The notes beneath the pieces were generated by a model. That model saw nothing but the letters and a program-made list of their open reading frames with translations, was not told the DNA's origin and ran no database searches. From assembly GCA_963747315.1 (NCBI GenBank), contig CAVVEQ010000013.1, positions 186,001-250,000 on the forward strand: a stretch of DNA of 64,000 nucleotides. Direction: 5' to 3'. Position numbers and translations under genes: made by a program. Below, one piece after another: positions 46,491 through 56,112 of this stretch. The first letter of the stretch is position 1. Every line of letters starts with the position of its first letter. The stretch is from CAVVEQ01 sp963747315. GTDB taxonomy: Bacteria; Chloroflexota; Anaerolineae; Anaerolineales; Anaerolineaceae.

Positions 46491-47667
46491 TATTGACACT
46501 CCCTTCCTTATATTCCTGCAGCTTTTCAGAAGTCCGGTTGACACTGAAAAGAATGCCTATGCCGACCATGGTCGTGATCAGGCTGGAACCCCCGGCGCTG
46601 ATCAGCGGTAGCGCATTGCCGGCAAATGGCATCATGTTCACCATTGCCAGCATATTGACCATTGCCTCCACAAAGATCCAGACTGAAACCCCGCCCGCCA
46701 GCAGCTTGCCGAACAGGTCTGGCGCATTTTCTGCTATATACAAACCTCGCCAGAGAATGATGATGTAAAGGACGATGATGACCAGGCTGCCAAAAATCCC
46801 GGTTTCCTCGGCGATGACAGCGAAAATGCTATCCAGGGGTGCAACGGGAAGGCCGGTGAACTTCACCGACGATTGACCGATTCCCACTCCGAAGAAACCC
46901 CCGTGCACGATTGCTTCGATCGAACGGATCACCTGGTCGGTGGCATTCTGAGGATCCTGGATACCTGCCATGTACCCCTGCAGACGGGCGCGGCCAGATG
47001 GGTATACCGATACGGCGATCCAGGCGGTGATGATGGCGATCACGGTTATCAATACGATCTGCCGAATCTCCCCGCCGGCGATATAGAAAAGGAAGCAGGA
47101 GAGCAGGACAACCGTGAATGCAGCGCTGATATCGGGTTGCAGAACGATCAAACCAGCCATGATACCGATGATGGCTGCCAGCGGGAGTAAACCAAATGAA
47201 AATTCATTCAATTTATCCCGCTTGGAGTAAAGCCACAGTGAGAGGTAAAAAACCGTGGCCAGCTTGGCAAACTCGGATGGTTGTACTGAGCCGCCAAAGA
47301 GGGTTCGGTTGGCGCCCAGGCGGGTTTCCCCGATCCCGAGCGCGACCAGGGCAAGCAGGATCAACACTGTGAATGTTCCCAGGACGATCAGTTTGCGGAA
47401 CTTGTGGTAATCGATACTGGAGATGATCACAGCGATCCCGATTCCCGCGGCAAAGAAGAGCAACTGCCGCCAGAACATGGAATAGGGCGAGCTGTAAAAA
47501 ATCATCGAGAATTCCCAGCTCGAAGAATAAACGAATACCAACCCGATTAGGCTGAGCACGAGCAGTGCACAGAGCAAAGGCACATCCACCGCTGTGGTGC
47601 GCCGATGGGACCGGCGAGCCGTCGCGGCGATAGGGGCATCGGATGTTACGAAAGCTGATTCACCCAT
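46414..47667 (-). CDS. ftsW: Lipid II polymerase FtsW (SEDS family)
   Basis: 417 aa with about ten membrane helices. SEDS hallmarks are FGGSVQPSEFAKLATVFYL, the long loop with PSGRARLQGYMAGIQDPQNA, GGFFGVGIGQSSVKFTGLP and the PLISAGGSS end motif. FtsW polymerises lipid II at the septum with its partner FtsI. The C-terminal tail is basic (DLRRGDRRGRVPRSVRSG) and its coding region overlaps the first 77 nt of murG in another frame. An ATG at 47667 overlaps murD by 22 nt. Confidence 0.95.
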   Translation of the reverse strand: MGESAFVTSDAPIAATARRSHRRTTAVDVPLLCALLVLSLIGLVFVYSSSWEFSMIFYSSPYSMFWRQLLFFAAGIGIAVIISSIDYHKFRKLIVLGTFTVLILLALVALGIGETRLGANRTLFGGSVQPSEFAKLATVFYLSLWLYSKRDKLNEFSFGLLPLAAIIGIMAGLIVLQPDISAAFTVVLLSCFLFYIAGGEIRQIVLITVIAIITAWIAVSVYPSGRARLQGYMAGIQDPQNATDQVIRSIEAIVHGGFFGVGIGQSSVKFTGLPVAPLDSIFAVIAEETGIFGSLVIIVLYIIILWRGLYIAENAPDLFGKLLAGGVSVWIFVEAMVNMLAMVNMMPFAGNALPLISAGGSSLITTMVGIGILFSVNRTSEKLQEYKEGSVNNAVVDLRRGDRRGRVPRSVRSGRAR

Positions 47668-49034
47668 GATCGAAATGATTCTCCACGTTGTTCAAAGTCT
47701 TTGAATGCATCGAAGGATGTGCCGCCCGGGGAAAAAAGGACCACATCTCCTTCGTTGGCAACTTTATCTGCCAGCGCAACTGCATCCTGCAAGCTGGCGC
47801 ATTGATCCACGCTGAAAGGTCTGTTGTTTGGATTTCCCTGCCCGATGATCGGGGCAACCTTTTCAACCAGCTCACCAAAAAGCACCACGTGATCCACACG
47901 TTCATGGATCAAGCTGGCGAGATCAGACCAGGGTAGGTCTTTATCCCGCCCGCCGAGCAATAGGACGATGGGCTCCTCGAAGGAACGGATCGCGGCTGCC
48001 GTCCGCTCGGGAGCGGTGGCAATGGAATCGTTGTACCAACGGACACCGCGCAATTCGCGAACCAATTCCAAGCGGTGGGCTACTCCCTGGAATCCTTCGA
48101 TACCCCCGTTAACCGCTTCCACGGGAAAACCGGCTGCCATCCCGATCGAGCAGGCCGCCAGAACGTTCAGGAGGTTATGCCTGCCTTTGAGCTGGATATC
48201 CTTGACCGAAACCAGGCGATCAACTTTGCCTTCCGATGAATAAAGGATTGATTCTCCATCGGAATATGTACCGGTGAAGGGTTCGGCGGGTTTTTCAACC
48301 CCGAAGGAAACCAGATTGCCTTTTACCCGATCATTCAGAGCCCAGGAACCGGGATCTTCGCGATTCAGGATGGCGAGATCGCTGCTGCCCTGGAAATCCA
48401 GGATGCGGGCTTTGATCTCTGAATACACTTCCATCGTTCCGTGACGATCGAGGTGGTTGGGGGTGATATTGAGGATCGCTCCGAGGTGGGGAGAAACAGT
48501 CATCAACTCCAGTTGGAAACTGGAAAGTTCCAGCACCACAATATCTTCGGGCTTGATCTCATTCACGCAATCCAGGAGGGGATTGCCAATATTACCTCCC
48601 ACCCAGGCTTTACGGGTATTTCCTGCCGCTAGCGCCGCCATCCGGCCAACCAGCGTGGTTGTTGTGGTCTTGCCGGCTGAACCGGTGATGCCAATCACGG
48701 GAGCGGCAACCTCATCGAAGAATATTTGCGAATCATTGGTTACGGGGATACCCTTTGAGCATGGCATCGGTTATGAGAGGCAGCGTCAGGGGAACGCCCC
48801 CGGAAACGCAGAGGAGGTCCGTTCTTTCCAGAAGCGACTCGGGATGGCCGCCGAAAACACAGGTCACTCCCAAAGCCTCAGCTTCAGTTGCGGATATCGG
48901 CAAGCTGCTCATCCGTCTTGCTGATCATTCAAGGTCACAACAGAACCGCGGGAGGAGAGAAAACGCGCAAGAGCAAGCCCCTGGCGGGCTGCGCCGATAA
49001 CCAACACGCGTTTACCCTGCCATGCACTCATCAT
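47646..49034 (-). CDS. murD: UDP-N-acetylmuramoyl-L-alanine--D-glutamate ligase (three frameshifts)
   Basis: About 462 aa. The start is at one of two consecutive ATGs (49034 or 49031), sharing bases with the mraY stop. The N-terminal UDP-binding part (QGKRVLVIGAARQGLALARF) runs to about 48907. Breaks occur near 48907, 48880 and 48748. The middle piece LGVTCVFGGHPESLLERTDL lies in another frame. From 48748 the frame is intact: ITGSAGKTTTT is the ATP loop, then LNITPNHLDRHGTMEVY and the C-terminal LLGGRDKDLPW. MurD adds D-glutamate. Confidence 0.88.
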
Positions 49035-50027
49035 CAGATCACCGCCAAAGCCACGCCCAGCATCGCTGCGATAAGGCTGACCAGCCAGAAACGCTGGACT
49101 ACCTGTGTCTCGCTCCACCCCATCAACTCAAAATGCAGATGAATGGGAGCCATTTTAAAGAAGCGTTTTCCGCCTGTCGCGCGGAAGTAGATGATCTGAA
49201 TGATGACACTCAGGGCTTCGCTGACCGGAATGAAGATGATGAGCGGGAGCAGCAGCCATTGACCGGTCATCAGCGCAATTACGCTGATGGTTGCTCCAAG
49301 TGACAGCGAACCGGTATCACCCATGAAAAGCTCAGCCGGGTGGACGTTGAACCAAAGGAAACCGAAGATCGCGCCGACCATGGTGAAGCAAAACCTTCCC
49401 ACAAAAGGCTGTGCCTGCAGCAAGGCAATGCCGCCATAAGTGGCGAAGGCAGTTGCGCATATCAGCCCGGCTAACCCGTCGAGACCATCGGTGAAATTTA
49501 CCGCGTTGGAGCCGCCAACAATAATGAAGGCAGCAATGGGAATATACCAAACACCTAAATTAAAAACTTCGTCCACGCCCGGCCAGAACATCTGAGGAGC
49601 GCGCATGAAGTATCGCAATGCAAAGGCGACGATCAAAGCCAGGATAACCTGGATGAGGAATTTTGTGCGAGCCCGCATACCCAATCCGCGGCGGGAACCC
49701 CGGACACCCTCCCAATCGTCCATGAGCGCCTAGGGCTCCATAGGCGACCATAACAAGCATTGGCAGGATCACCGAGCGGCCGAATACGTTCAACCCGATT
49801 ATGGAGGCGGCATTCAAAAGAACAGTGAGCAGGACGACGGGTACGATGATCATCACGCCGCCCATCGTGGGAGTGCCCATTTTCACTTTGTGGATCCCGG
49901 GTTCTTCCACGCGGATGAGTTTGCCTATCTTGAAATGGCGCAGCAAGCGGATGAGCGGACCTCCCCAGATTATCGCCAGCATGAAGCTGAGCGCGCTCAG
50001 CGCGATTGAAAGAGGAGCCTCATTCAT
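49034..50027 (-). CDS. mraY: Phospho-N-acetylmuramoyl-pentapeptide transferase (one frameshift)
   Basis: About 330 aa, an integral membrane enzyme with about ten helices. Signatures are HKVKMGTPTMGGVMIIVPV, NAVNFTDGLDGLAG, the catalytic MGDTGSLSLG and PIHLHFELMGWSE. The frame breaks near 49731, where one extra G splits GALGALMDDWEGV. MraY makes lipid I from UDP-MurNAc-pentapeptide and undecaprenyl phosphate. The start at 50027 overlaps murF by 4 nt and the stop overlaps the murD start. Confidence 0.92.
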
Positions 50028-51448
50028 TCTTCCACCTCCAGGGCGTGAACAATGCGCTCCATTTGCAAACCGCGAGATCCTTTCACCAGGATCACATCCC
50101 CTTTGCGAATAACGCTCTGTAGATAAGGAACTGCCTGGGGAGCTTCTTCGAAATGCTGGATATTCTTGGATGAATACCCGGAGCGGATGGCGGCATCGGC
50201 CATTATTCTTCCGCGCGAGCCGATCAGGACGATCAGCGATGCGAACTGAGCTGCGCGAACCCCGACCATTTCGTGACCGCTCCGCTCGTATTGCCCCAGT
50301 TCGAGCATGTCTCCGAGTACTGCGATCCTGCGCCCGTCCATTTGATCCAGCAGATTCAAGGCAGCCAGGGTGGATTCAGGTGACGCGTTGTAGGTATCAT
50401 CCAGGATCAAGGCGCCTTCCCTGGTATGTGCCACCACCAGGCGCAGCTGGGAATGACCGCTTTGCAATCCGTGTATGATCTCCCCCCAGGAGAGTCCTTC
50501 CACCAATCCGACAGCAGCTGCCCGGAGTGCCGTGTGCACGGAATGCTCCCCGATCAGGGGTACACGCAGGTTGAGCGATTCGTTCTTGTGATGAAGCCGG
50601 AAGCGGATACCCTCCAACCCCAGCCCTTCGATCTCATCCGCCCAAAGATCAGCCTGGGGATTCAATCCGTAAAAAAGCACCCGGGCGCGGGTGATCGCAG
50701 CCATAGGACGCACGAAGGGATCGTCGTAATTTAATATGGCAGTCCCCTCAGGGGAGGCGGGCAACGCCTGGATCAATTCCGATTTCCCGCTGGCGATCAC
50801 TTCCTGCGAACCGGCACGTTCTGCGTGCACGGTGCCGATATTGGTGATCACGCCAACCTGGGGTTTCGCCAGGCCACAGAGAAAGGCGATCTCCCCCGGG
50901 ACATAAAATCCCATCTCCAACACCGCGCGCTGGTATCCGCTTCCGAGCCGCAGCAAGGTTAGGGGAAGCCCGATCTCATTATTCAGGTTTCCCTTGCTTT
51001 TCAGGGTCTTGTAGCGCTGATTAAGAACATCGGCGATCAATTCCTTGGTGGTGGATTTGCCCACCGAACCGGTGATGGCAACGATGCGGATATCCTGTTT
51101 TTCACGCCAGAATTTGGCGATGCTTTGAAGGGCGGCGAGGGAGTCTTTTACCAGGACGCAGAAAGGTGTTTCCGGTATCTGCAGGGTGGAACCTGGGGCG
51201 ATTGGTTCGCGGAGGTCCATCTGGCGGAAACTGCTGGAAACATCTTTCTGCACGAGCGCAAAGTCCGCTTTCCTGCGGAATGCCTCGGCGATGTAATCGT
51301 GCCCATCCACGCGTTCACCTGGAAGTGCCACAAATAATCCGCCCGGGATCACCTGGCGGGAATCGATAGCCGCTTCGCTGATCACCCTTCCGGGAAGATC
51401 AGGTCGGAAACCAAGCAGCGCTTCGAGGACATCCAGGATATTTAACAT
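50024..51448 (-). CDS. murF: UDP-MurNAc-tripeptide--D-alanyl-D-alanine ligase
   Basis: 474 aa, intact. The ATP loop TGSVGKST is at residues 126-133, followed by SKGNLNNEIGLPLTLL. The MurF-specific C-domain segment LILDDTYNASPESTLAALNLL separates it from MurE. It joins the D-Ala-D-Ala made by Ddl to the UDP-MurNAc tripeptide. It directly follows ftsI (3-nt gap) and overlaps mraY by 4 nt. The usual gene between ftsI and murF, murE, is absent at this position. Confidence 0.96.
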   Translation of the reverse strand: MLNILDVLEALLGFRPDLPGRVISEAAIDSRQVIPGGLFVALPGERVDGHDYIAEAFRRKADFALVQKDVSSSFRQMDLREPIAPGSTLQIPETPFCVLVKDSLAALQSIAKFWREKQDIRIVAITGSVGKSTTKELIADVLNQRYKTLKSKGNLNNEIGLPLTLLRLGSGYQRAVLEMGFYVPGEIAFLCGLAKPQVGVITNIGTVHAERAGSQEVIASGKSELIQALPASPEGTAILNYDDPFVRPMAAITRARVLFYGLNPQADLWADEIEGLGLEGIRFRLHHKNESLNLRVPLIGEHSVHTALRAAAVGLVEGLSWGEIIHGLQSGHSQLRLVVAHTREGALILDDTYNASPESTLAALNLLDQMDGRRIAVLGDMLELGQYERSGHEMVGVRAAQFASLIVLIGSRGRIMADAAIRSGYSSKNIQHFEEAPQAVPYLQSVIRKGDVILVKGSRGLQMERIVHALEVEE

Positions 51449-51451
51449 TTG

Positions 51452-53231
51452 TTATTCCTGGCTGGCGAGTTGCTGGCGGAATTCCTCAGGGGGGATATCC
51501 ATGAGAACGACCACTTCCGCAACGATATCGCGGAAGAGAGGGGCTGCAACAACAGAACCCCAAATGGAGGATTTTGGCTGCTCCAGCCAAACATAGACCA
51601 CGAATTTGGGATCTTCGGCAGGCCCCCAGCCGATGAATGAGGCATTCGTTCTCCCCATGGTGTAACCATAAGGGGTGGGGATCTCTGCTGTACCGGTTTT
51701 CCCTGCCAGGCGATAGCCATCCACGAGCGCCTTGGAGGATTCAATTTCCAGCGACTGGGCTAGCAATTCGGTGACAGTGGCAGCGGATTCGGCAGAGATG
51801 GGTGCTCCAACCACCTGCGGATTCACATTGTATTGGACGCCATCCCGTACGATGGAACGAACAATATGAGGCGCCATCATTTTGCCTTCGTTGGCGAGCG
51901 CAGAAGACGCCATCAGGAACTGAACCGGGGCGACAGCGACACCCTGGCCGAAGGATTGCGTGGCCATGGTGGATTTTGACCAACCAGGATCACCCTGTCC
52001 GCGGAAGGGAAGGTAAGCCTCTCCTGCCAGGTCAATGTTGGAAGGGCGCCCGATGTGGAAGGCAGCCATGTATTCGTCGAAGATCTGGGGACCAAGCTGG
52101 AGCGCGATCCACGCCAGGCAGACATTTAACGAATGCTGCATGCAGCCGATCATATCCACCGGACCGTAGGCCTGGTCATCCCAGTTGTAGATCTCATAAC
52201 CATCCACATTTAAAACCCCGGTATCCAGGAAGGGGGTTTCCGGTTTTATGATGCCCTTGTCTATTGCGGAAGCCATGGTGAGAATCTTAAAGATCGATCC
52301 CGGCTCGTAGATGGTGCCGACGGCGGTGTTGAAGTGAGTGGGCTGCTTGAATACTTCGGAGGCAGTCCAATACTGGTTTGCGTCGATGCGCGGGGAAGTG
52401 GCCATGGCCAGGATCTCGCCGGTTTCCGGATCCTCAACGATCGCAGTTCCCGAGAGAGCACCGTGCGTTTTTACGTGTTTATCGAGGATCTCCTCCACTT
52501 TGGACTGGATCTCCCGATCGATGGTGAGAACCAGGTCGGATCCCGGAGGGGTGGTGGGAAGCCCGGATTGCTGGTAGGGGTTGCGCGAAACGGTCAGCTG
52601 GATCGGCTGACCGGCCAGCAGGTCATCATACTGTCCCTCGATCCCATAATACCCGTGAGCGCTGGATCCTTCCTTATATGGGAAGAAGCCAAGCACATTG
52701 GCGGCCAGGGTTTTCTCGGGATAGGAGCGAACCAGGTGGGGGGAATACAACAAACCGTTCAGACTGGGAGCGGATCGATCCCTGCCCGCAGGATTTACCG
52801 CTGCAAATTGGGATTGGATCTTTTTGACCGCGTTCACTTTTTCCGGGAACGGCGTAATCAGTCAGCGAGACATAGCTGTATCCGTGAAGGCGGGCATTCT
52901 CAACCTTGCCATAAACCGAACGGGGATCGACTTTGAAAATGGATGCGAAGGTTTCTGCGATCGAGTTTACATGATACCTTGAGCCCATATCCAGGCCGAT
53001 CTCATACACAGTTTTATTGCCGGCAAGCAGGTTTCCCCACCTGTCATAGATCGAGCCGCGTTCCGGGTAGATAGTTTTTACCTCATAGCCGTATTTCTCG
53101 TCTGCCATGTCGCTCAGCTCGCGGTGAACGGCACTGGTTTGGATGTTGATCATCTGGCCGATGATCACGACTCCAAGCAGGGAGAGAATCAAGCCGAGGA
53201 AGGCGGTCCTGGAAAGCACTGGGAATCTCAT
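51452..53231 (-). CDS. ftsI: Septal penicillin-binding protein FtsI/PBP2 class B (one frameshift)
   Basis: About 592 aa. An N-terminal membrane anchor (TAFLGLILSLLGVVIIGQMI) is followed by a dimerisation segment (YPERGSIYDRWGNLLA) and a transpeptidase domain. The catalytic motifs are SIFK in EPGSIFKIL, SLN in QHSLNVCLAW and KTG in AGKTGTAEIP. The frame breaks near 52848, where CCC should be CC (YAVPEKVNAV). FtsI cross-links septal peptidoglycan in partnership with FtsW. It follows the FtsL-like gene by 4 nt. Confidence 0.92.
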
Positions 53232-53235
53232 GGGG

Positions 53236-53700
53236 TCACTGTCCTGCCGTCCCGCTCACCTGGGCAAGTCCGTGGAACATCCAATCCCAAAGCGACTCGG
53301 TATAGGATGGTTTGATGACCGGCTCGGGCATGTTTAATTCACCCGGTGCCGCTGCCAGTACCGCGGTCTGCTTTCCGGAATAACCGGGTACATAAAGGAA
53401 AGTAACCTGGCCGGGGGAGACACGTTCAAATCCCAGTTCCTGGGCGCGCGCATGCATCTTTTCCACCGAGGTGGTATTTGCGATATTCGTGCGCATGCTG
53501 GCGATCTCCTGGCGGAGTGATTCCCGTTCATCGTTCATCTCGCGCAGCTCCAGCCCGGCCGTGGCAGCCTGCCCGCTTATGCTGAGAAAGAGACCGATAA
53601 CAAGGAATAATCCAGCGATCGCGATAAGAAAACCGCCGATACCGCGGAATTTGATCCGCCAAGGCGCTTGCTGGTACGCTTGCATGATCCTGGAAGTCAT
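53236..53700 (-). CDS. ftsL: FtsL/DivIC-like septum protein
   Basis: 154 aa. A basic N-terminus, one transmembrane helix (about residues 22-43), then a short coiled coil (LELREMNDERESLRQEIASM) and the typical MHARAQELGFERVSPGQVTFLYVPG, like the septum-formation initiator family. The C-terminal extension of about 40 residues ends in SLWDWMFHGLAQ. FtsL forms a complex with FtsQ and a DivIC-type partner. Placement between rsmH and ftsI is the standard ftsL position, which supports the name despite weak sequence conservation in this family. Confidence 0.82.
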   Translation of the reverse strand: MTSRIMQAYQQAPWRIKFRGIGGFLIAIAGLFLVIGLFLSISGQAATAGLELREMNDERESLRQEIASMRTNIANTTSVEKMHARAQELGFERVSPGQVTFLYVPGYSGKQTAVLAAAPGELNMPEPVIKPSYTESLWDWMFHGLAQVSGTAGQ

Positions 53701-53752
53701 TTGCTTCGATCCTCAACCATTAAGAGATTAATTGAGAAAAACGGTGCAATGG

Positions 53753-54704
53753 TCATGCCAGCCCCACTTTCTCGGCAGCGCGCAGCCGAGCGCTTCGAGA
53801 GCGGGGATTGGCTTTGATCTCAGCTTCCGATGCGGTTACACCCTTCCGGTACAAGTCCTTCAGGCTGGCTTTATGGCCGCAGGTACAAACCGGCTGGCCG
53901 GGAGGGCAGATACAATCACTGGATTCGCGGCGCATGAACTGTTTGACCAGGCGGTCCTCGAGGGAGTGAAAGGAGATCACGGCCAGGCGGCCGCCGGGTT
54001 TCAGGGCTTTTACAGCTTTGGGTAGGGCTTCATCAATGGCACGCAATTCCATATTGACCGCGATACGGATGGCCTGAAAAGTGCGTGTGGCCGGGTCGAT
54101 GCGACCTCCGGTGTTTCCAAGGCTCCGGCGGACGATTTCTGCCAGCTCGCCCGTGGTTTTGACAGGCCGCGAAGCACAAATGGATTTCGCAATTTTTCGG
54201 GAATGCCGTTCCTCGCCATATTTCCAGAGGATTTCGGCAAGCTCCTCCTCGGGCAGGTCGTTAACCAGTTTCTCAGCGGTTACGGGATTGCGGGGATCAA
54301 AACGCATGTCCAGCGGAGCGTCGGTCTTAAACGAAAATCCCCCCCGGGGATTATCGAGCTGCATCGAAGAAACCCCCAGGTCGAAGAGTATGCCATCCAC
54401 TGCCTCCCACCCGTTCTCGCGCATTGCATCCAATAGTTCAGTGTAAGAACGGTGTGAAATGTTGACACGCAGGCCGTATTTCTTTAATCGGGCTTTGGAG
54501 AGGGCGAGGGCTTGTGGATCCAGGTCCATCCCCAGACAAACTCCCAGTGGGGGAGGAAGCTTCCAGGATGCCCTGTGCGTGCCCGCCCGCCCCCAGGGTG
54601 CCGTCGATATAGCGTCCGCCATCCCGAGGCGCGACAGCCGCCAGAGTTTCCTCGAAGAGTACCGGCTGGTGAGCTTGCTGTGGGGTGGCGGCCGATGTTT
54701 GCAT
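53753..54704 (-). CDS. rsmH: 16S rRNA (cytosine(1402)-N4)-methyltransferase (one frameshift)
   Basis: About 316 aa from the ATG at 54704, 10 nt after mraZ. The SAM-binding motif YIDGTLGAGGHAQGILEAS is in the first frame. An extra C in the CCCCC run near 54557 shifts the frame; the second continues LGVCLGMDLDPQALALSKA, then GILFDLGVSSMQLDNPRGGF and LAVISFHSLEDRLVKQF, all family hallmarks. RsmH methylates C1402 in the ribosomal decoding centre. It is the second gene of the dcw cluster, as is standard. Confidence 0.93.
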
Positions 54705-54714
54705 AAGGGGTGCC

Positions 54715-55143
54715 TTAGAGGTCCAGCGCGGAGAACCTCTGTGCGTTGGTTTCATCATCCTGCAGGCGGGAATCCTGCTTTTGCCAGTTCACGGCTGACC
54801 AAACTTCGAAATATTCTCCCATGCCAATGAGCAAGGAAGCGCCGGTCAATTCAGCTGACTCCCGCAGGAACTGCGGAATGAGGATTCGGCCGGCTTTATC
54901 GAACTCGACCTCGACGGCATTGGAAAAGATCAACCGGCGCAAGTCGCGAGCCGCGGAATCGGTCATGCTCATGCTGTTGACGTTCTGATAGATCCGCTGG
55001 AAATGAGGCCCGGTGAGGACGATCAGGTTGCGGTCGAATCCGCGAGTGATATATGCACCGCTAGCCAACAACTCGCGATAACGGGCGGGGATGATCAGCC
55101 TGCCTTTTTCATCGATGGTATGTTCGAATTGACCTAGGAACAT
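54715..55143 (-). CDS. mraZ: MraZ transcriptional regulator
   Basis: 142 aa with the two SpoVT/AbrB-like halves. Each half has a DxxxR-type motif: HTIDEKGRLIIPARYRELL in the first and EFDKAGRILIPQFLRESAEL in the second. MraZ forms rings and binds direct repeats in its own promoter, controlling the dcw operon. Four such repeats lie just upstream (55191-55224). Family length matches. It leads the cluster and is intact. Confidence 0.96.
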   Translation of the reverse strand: MFLGQFEHTIDEKGRLIIPARYRELLASGAYITRGFDRNLIVLTGPHFQRIYQNVNSMSMTDSAARDLRRLIFSNAVEVEFDKAGRILIPQFLRESAELTGASLLIGMGEYFEVWSAVNWQKQDSRLQDDETNAQRFSALDL

Positions 55144-55167
55144 TTGTTCTACCCTTTATATTACGCC

Positions 55168-55192
55168 GGAACGCCGGGGATGCCGGCGTTCC
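55168..55192 (-). promoter_or_regulatory. Leader hairpin of the dcw transcript
   Basis: GGAACGCCGG (55168-55177) and CCGGCGTTCC (55183-55192) form a perfect 10-bp stem with a 5-nt loop in the mraZ leader, between the MraZ boxes and the ribosome site. No U-run follows, so it is not a terminator; it may stabilise the transcript. Its end overlaps the last MraZ box by 2 bases. Confidence 0.55.
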
Positions 55193-55224
55193 ACTTTCAC
55201 CCACTATTTACCACTTCTTACCAC
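55191..55224 (-). promoter_or_regulatory. Four MraZ boxes in front of mraZ
   Basis: CCAC occurs on the plus strand at 55191, 55201, 55211 and 55221, so the minus strand shows four GTGG repeats exactly 10 nt apart. MraZ is known to bind arrays of about three or four such repeats with this helical spacing. They begin right after the -10 box (55225-55230), so bound MraZ would cover the transcription start and repress the operon. Confidence 0.85.
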
Positions 55225-55253
55225 AGTATACGCAAAAAGCGGGCAATATGCAA
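55225..55253 (-). promoter_or_regulatory. Main promoter of the dcw cluster
   Basis: The minus strand carries TTGCAT (55248-55253), a 17-nt spacer and TATACT (55225-55230). The start of transcription falls in the MraZ box array and gives a leader of about 75 nt. It is the only strong promoter seen for the 17-kb cluster. Confidence 0.75.
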
Positions 55254-55360
55254 GTGGCAATTCCACTTTTTTGACGAAAAATGGGGAAACTTACCAAAAT
55301 GCAAGGTGCAAAAAGCGTGCCGGTGCGGGTTTCGGGCAGTCCCGACACTATTAAATAAAA

Positions 55361-55387
55361 AAACCGCAGGTTTTTAGCCCGCGGTTT
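55361..55387 (-). terminator. Intrinsic terminator after the 80-aa gene
   Basis: On the minus strand AAACCGC and GCGGTTT pair across a 13-nt loop and are followed by TTTTTTTATTT. It ends the transcript of the 55408-55650 gene and isolates the dcw promoter. Confidence 0.8.
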
Positions 55388-55407
55388 CCTTGATCGAAAT
55401 AGTTTTA

Positions 55408-55650
55408 TCATCCTTTGGGCCGCTTCATCACCAGGCGGTAATCCTCGGAATCCACATGGGCGAGATCGGTAAAGATGGGCGAAAAATTAGCGCTTATCAG
55501 TTCCCAGCCTTCTTCGCCGCGTTCATTTACAAAATCATACAACGATACCCCCTGGATCCATTTGGGGATTTCCTTGCCGTTTACGATCCCGACTTTCCAA
55601 ACATCACCCACCCGAAAAACCGTCAGAAACAGATATTCCCATTTTTGCAT
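55408..55650 (-). CDS. Small DUF4177-like protein
   Basis: 80 aa. It begins MQKWEYLFLTV and has the pattern LYDFVNERGEEGWELISANF followed by YRLVMKRP, which resembles DUF4177 proteins. No signal peptide or membrane helix is present. Such small proteins are common but their function is unknown. The gene has its own terminator and is not clearly linked to the dcw cluster, which starts 150 nt away in the same direction. Confidence 0.75.
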   Translation of the reverse strand: MQKWEYLFLTVFRVGDVWKVGIVNGKEIPKWIQGVSLYDFVNERGEEGWELISANFSPIFTDLAHVDSEDYRLVMKRPKG

Positions 55651-55742
55651 GTTACCCCTGCCTGTGCTTTCGAAGATTAGATGATTTTACCATTATTGAA
55701 AAAGAGTAAATCGGCTAGTGGAATCCCGAACCTTATCTTGGA

Positions 55743-56079
55743 TTATGGTAGATCTGAACGGTTGCCCATCCAGAATTTCCGCCAGCTTCCTTTTGCGGAG
55801 AGCGCGGCTACCAGGACATAGATGCTGGCAGTGAAGAATCCCAGTACCATCATAAACAGCACCCAGATGATCGAGCGGAAAATTGATCTTTCCCGGAAAA
55901 CTAATCCAACCGGAAAACAGGAAAAACCCGGTATAGAGGTCAATGAGGGAGACAATACCCCAGGGCATACTGATCAATTGCGTTCCTTCAAGGAAAAAAT
56001 TTCCATTCAGAAAGGCGTACCCAAGGATTGCACTCATGGCAATGATTCCGATGATCGAGAGAACGATCACAGCTTTCAT
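55743..56079 (-). CDS. DUF1475 membrane protein (one frameshift)
   Basis: About 112 aa after joining two frames near 55895. The first frame has MKAVIVLSIIGIIAMS, then NGNFFLEGTQLISMPWGIVS and LFSGWIS. The second continues RERSIFRSIIWVLFMMVLGF to KGSWRKFWMGNRS. Together they match the DUF1475 pattern (GNFF-x-EG, PWG-x-VSL-x-DLY, SGWI-x-x-RE). Three helices are expected. Function is unknown. It lies between the DUF1295 gene and the small DUF4177-like gene in the same direction. Confidence 0.75.
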
Positions 56080-56112
56080 TAAAAACTCCGTTGGTTTATT
56101 TTCACTGCAAGT

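Noticed and set aside
37621..55143. Programmed ribosomal frameshifting as the explanation for breaks in mur/fts genes.
   Set aside because: The breaks are many, at unrelated positions, mostly simple +1 in short homopolymers, and lack a shared slippery sequence with a downstream structure.
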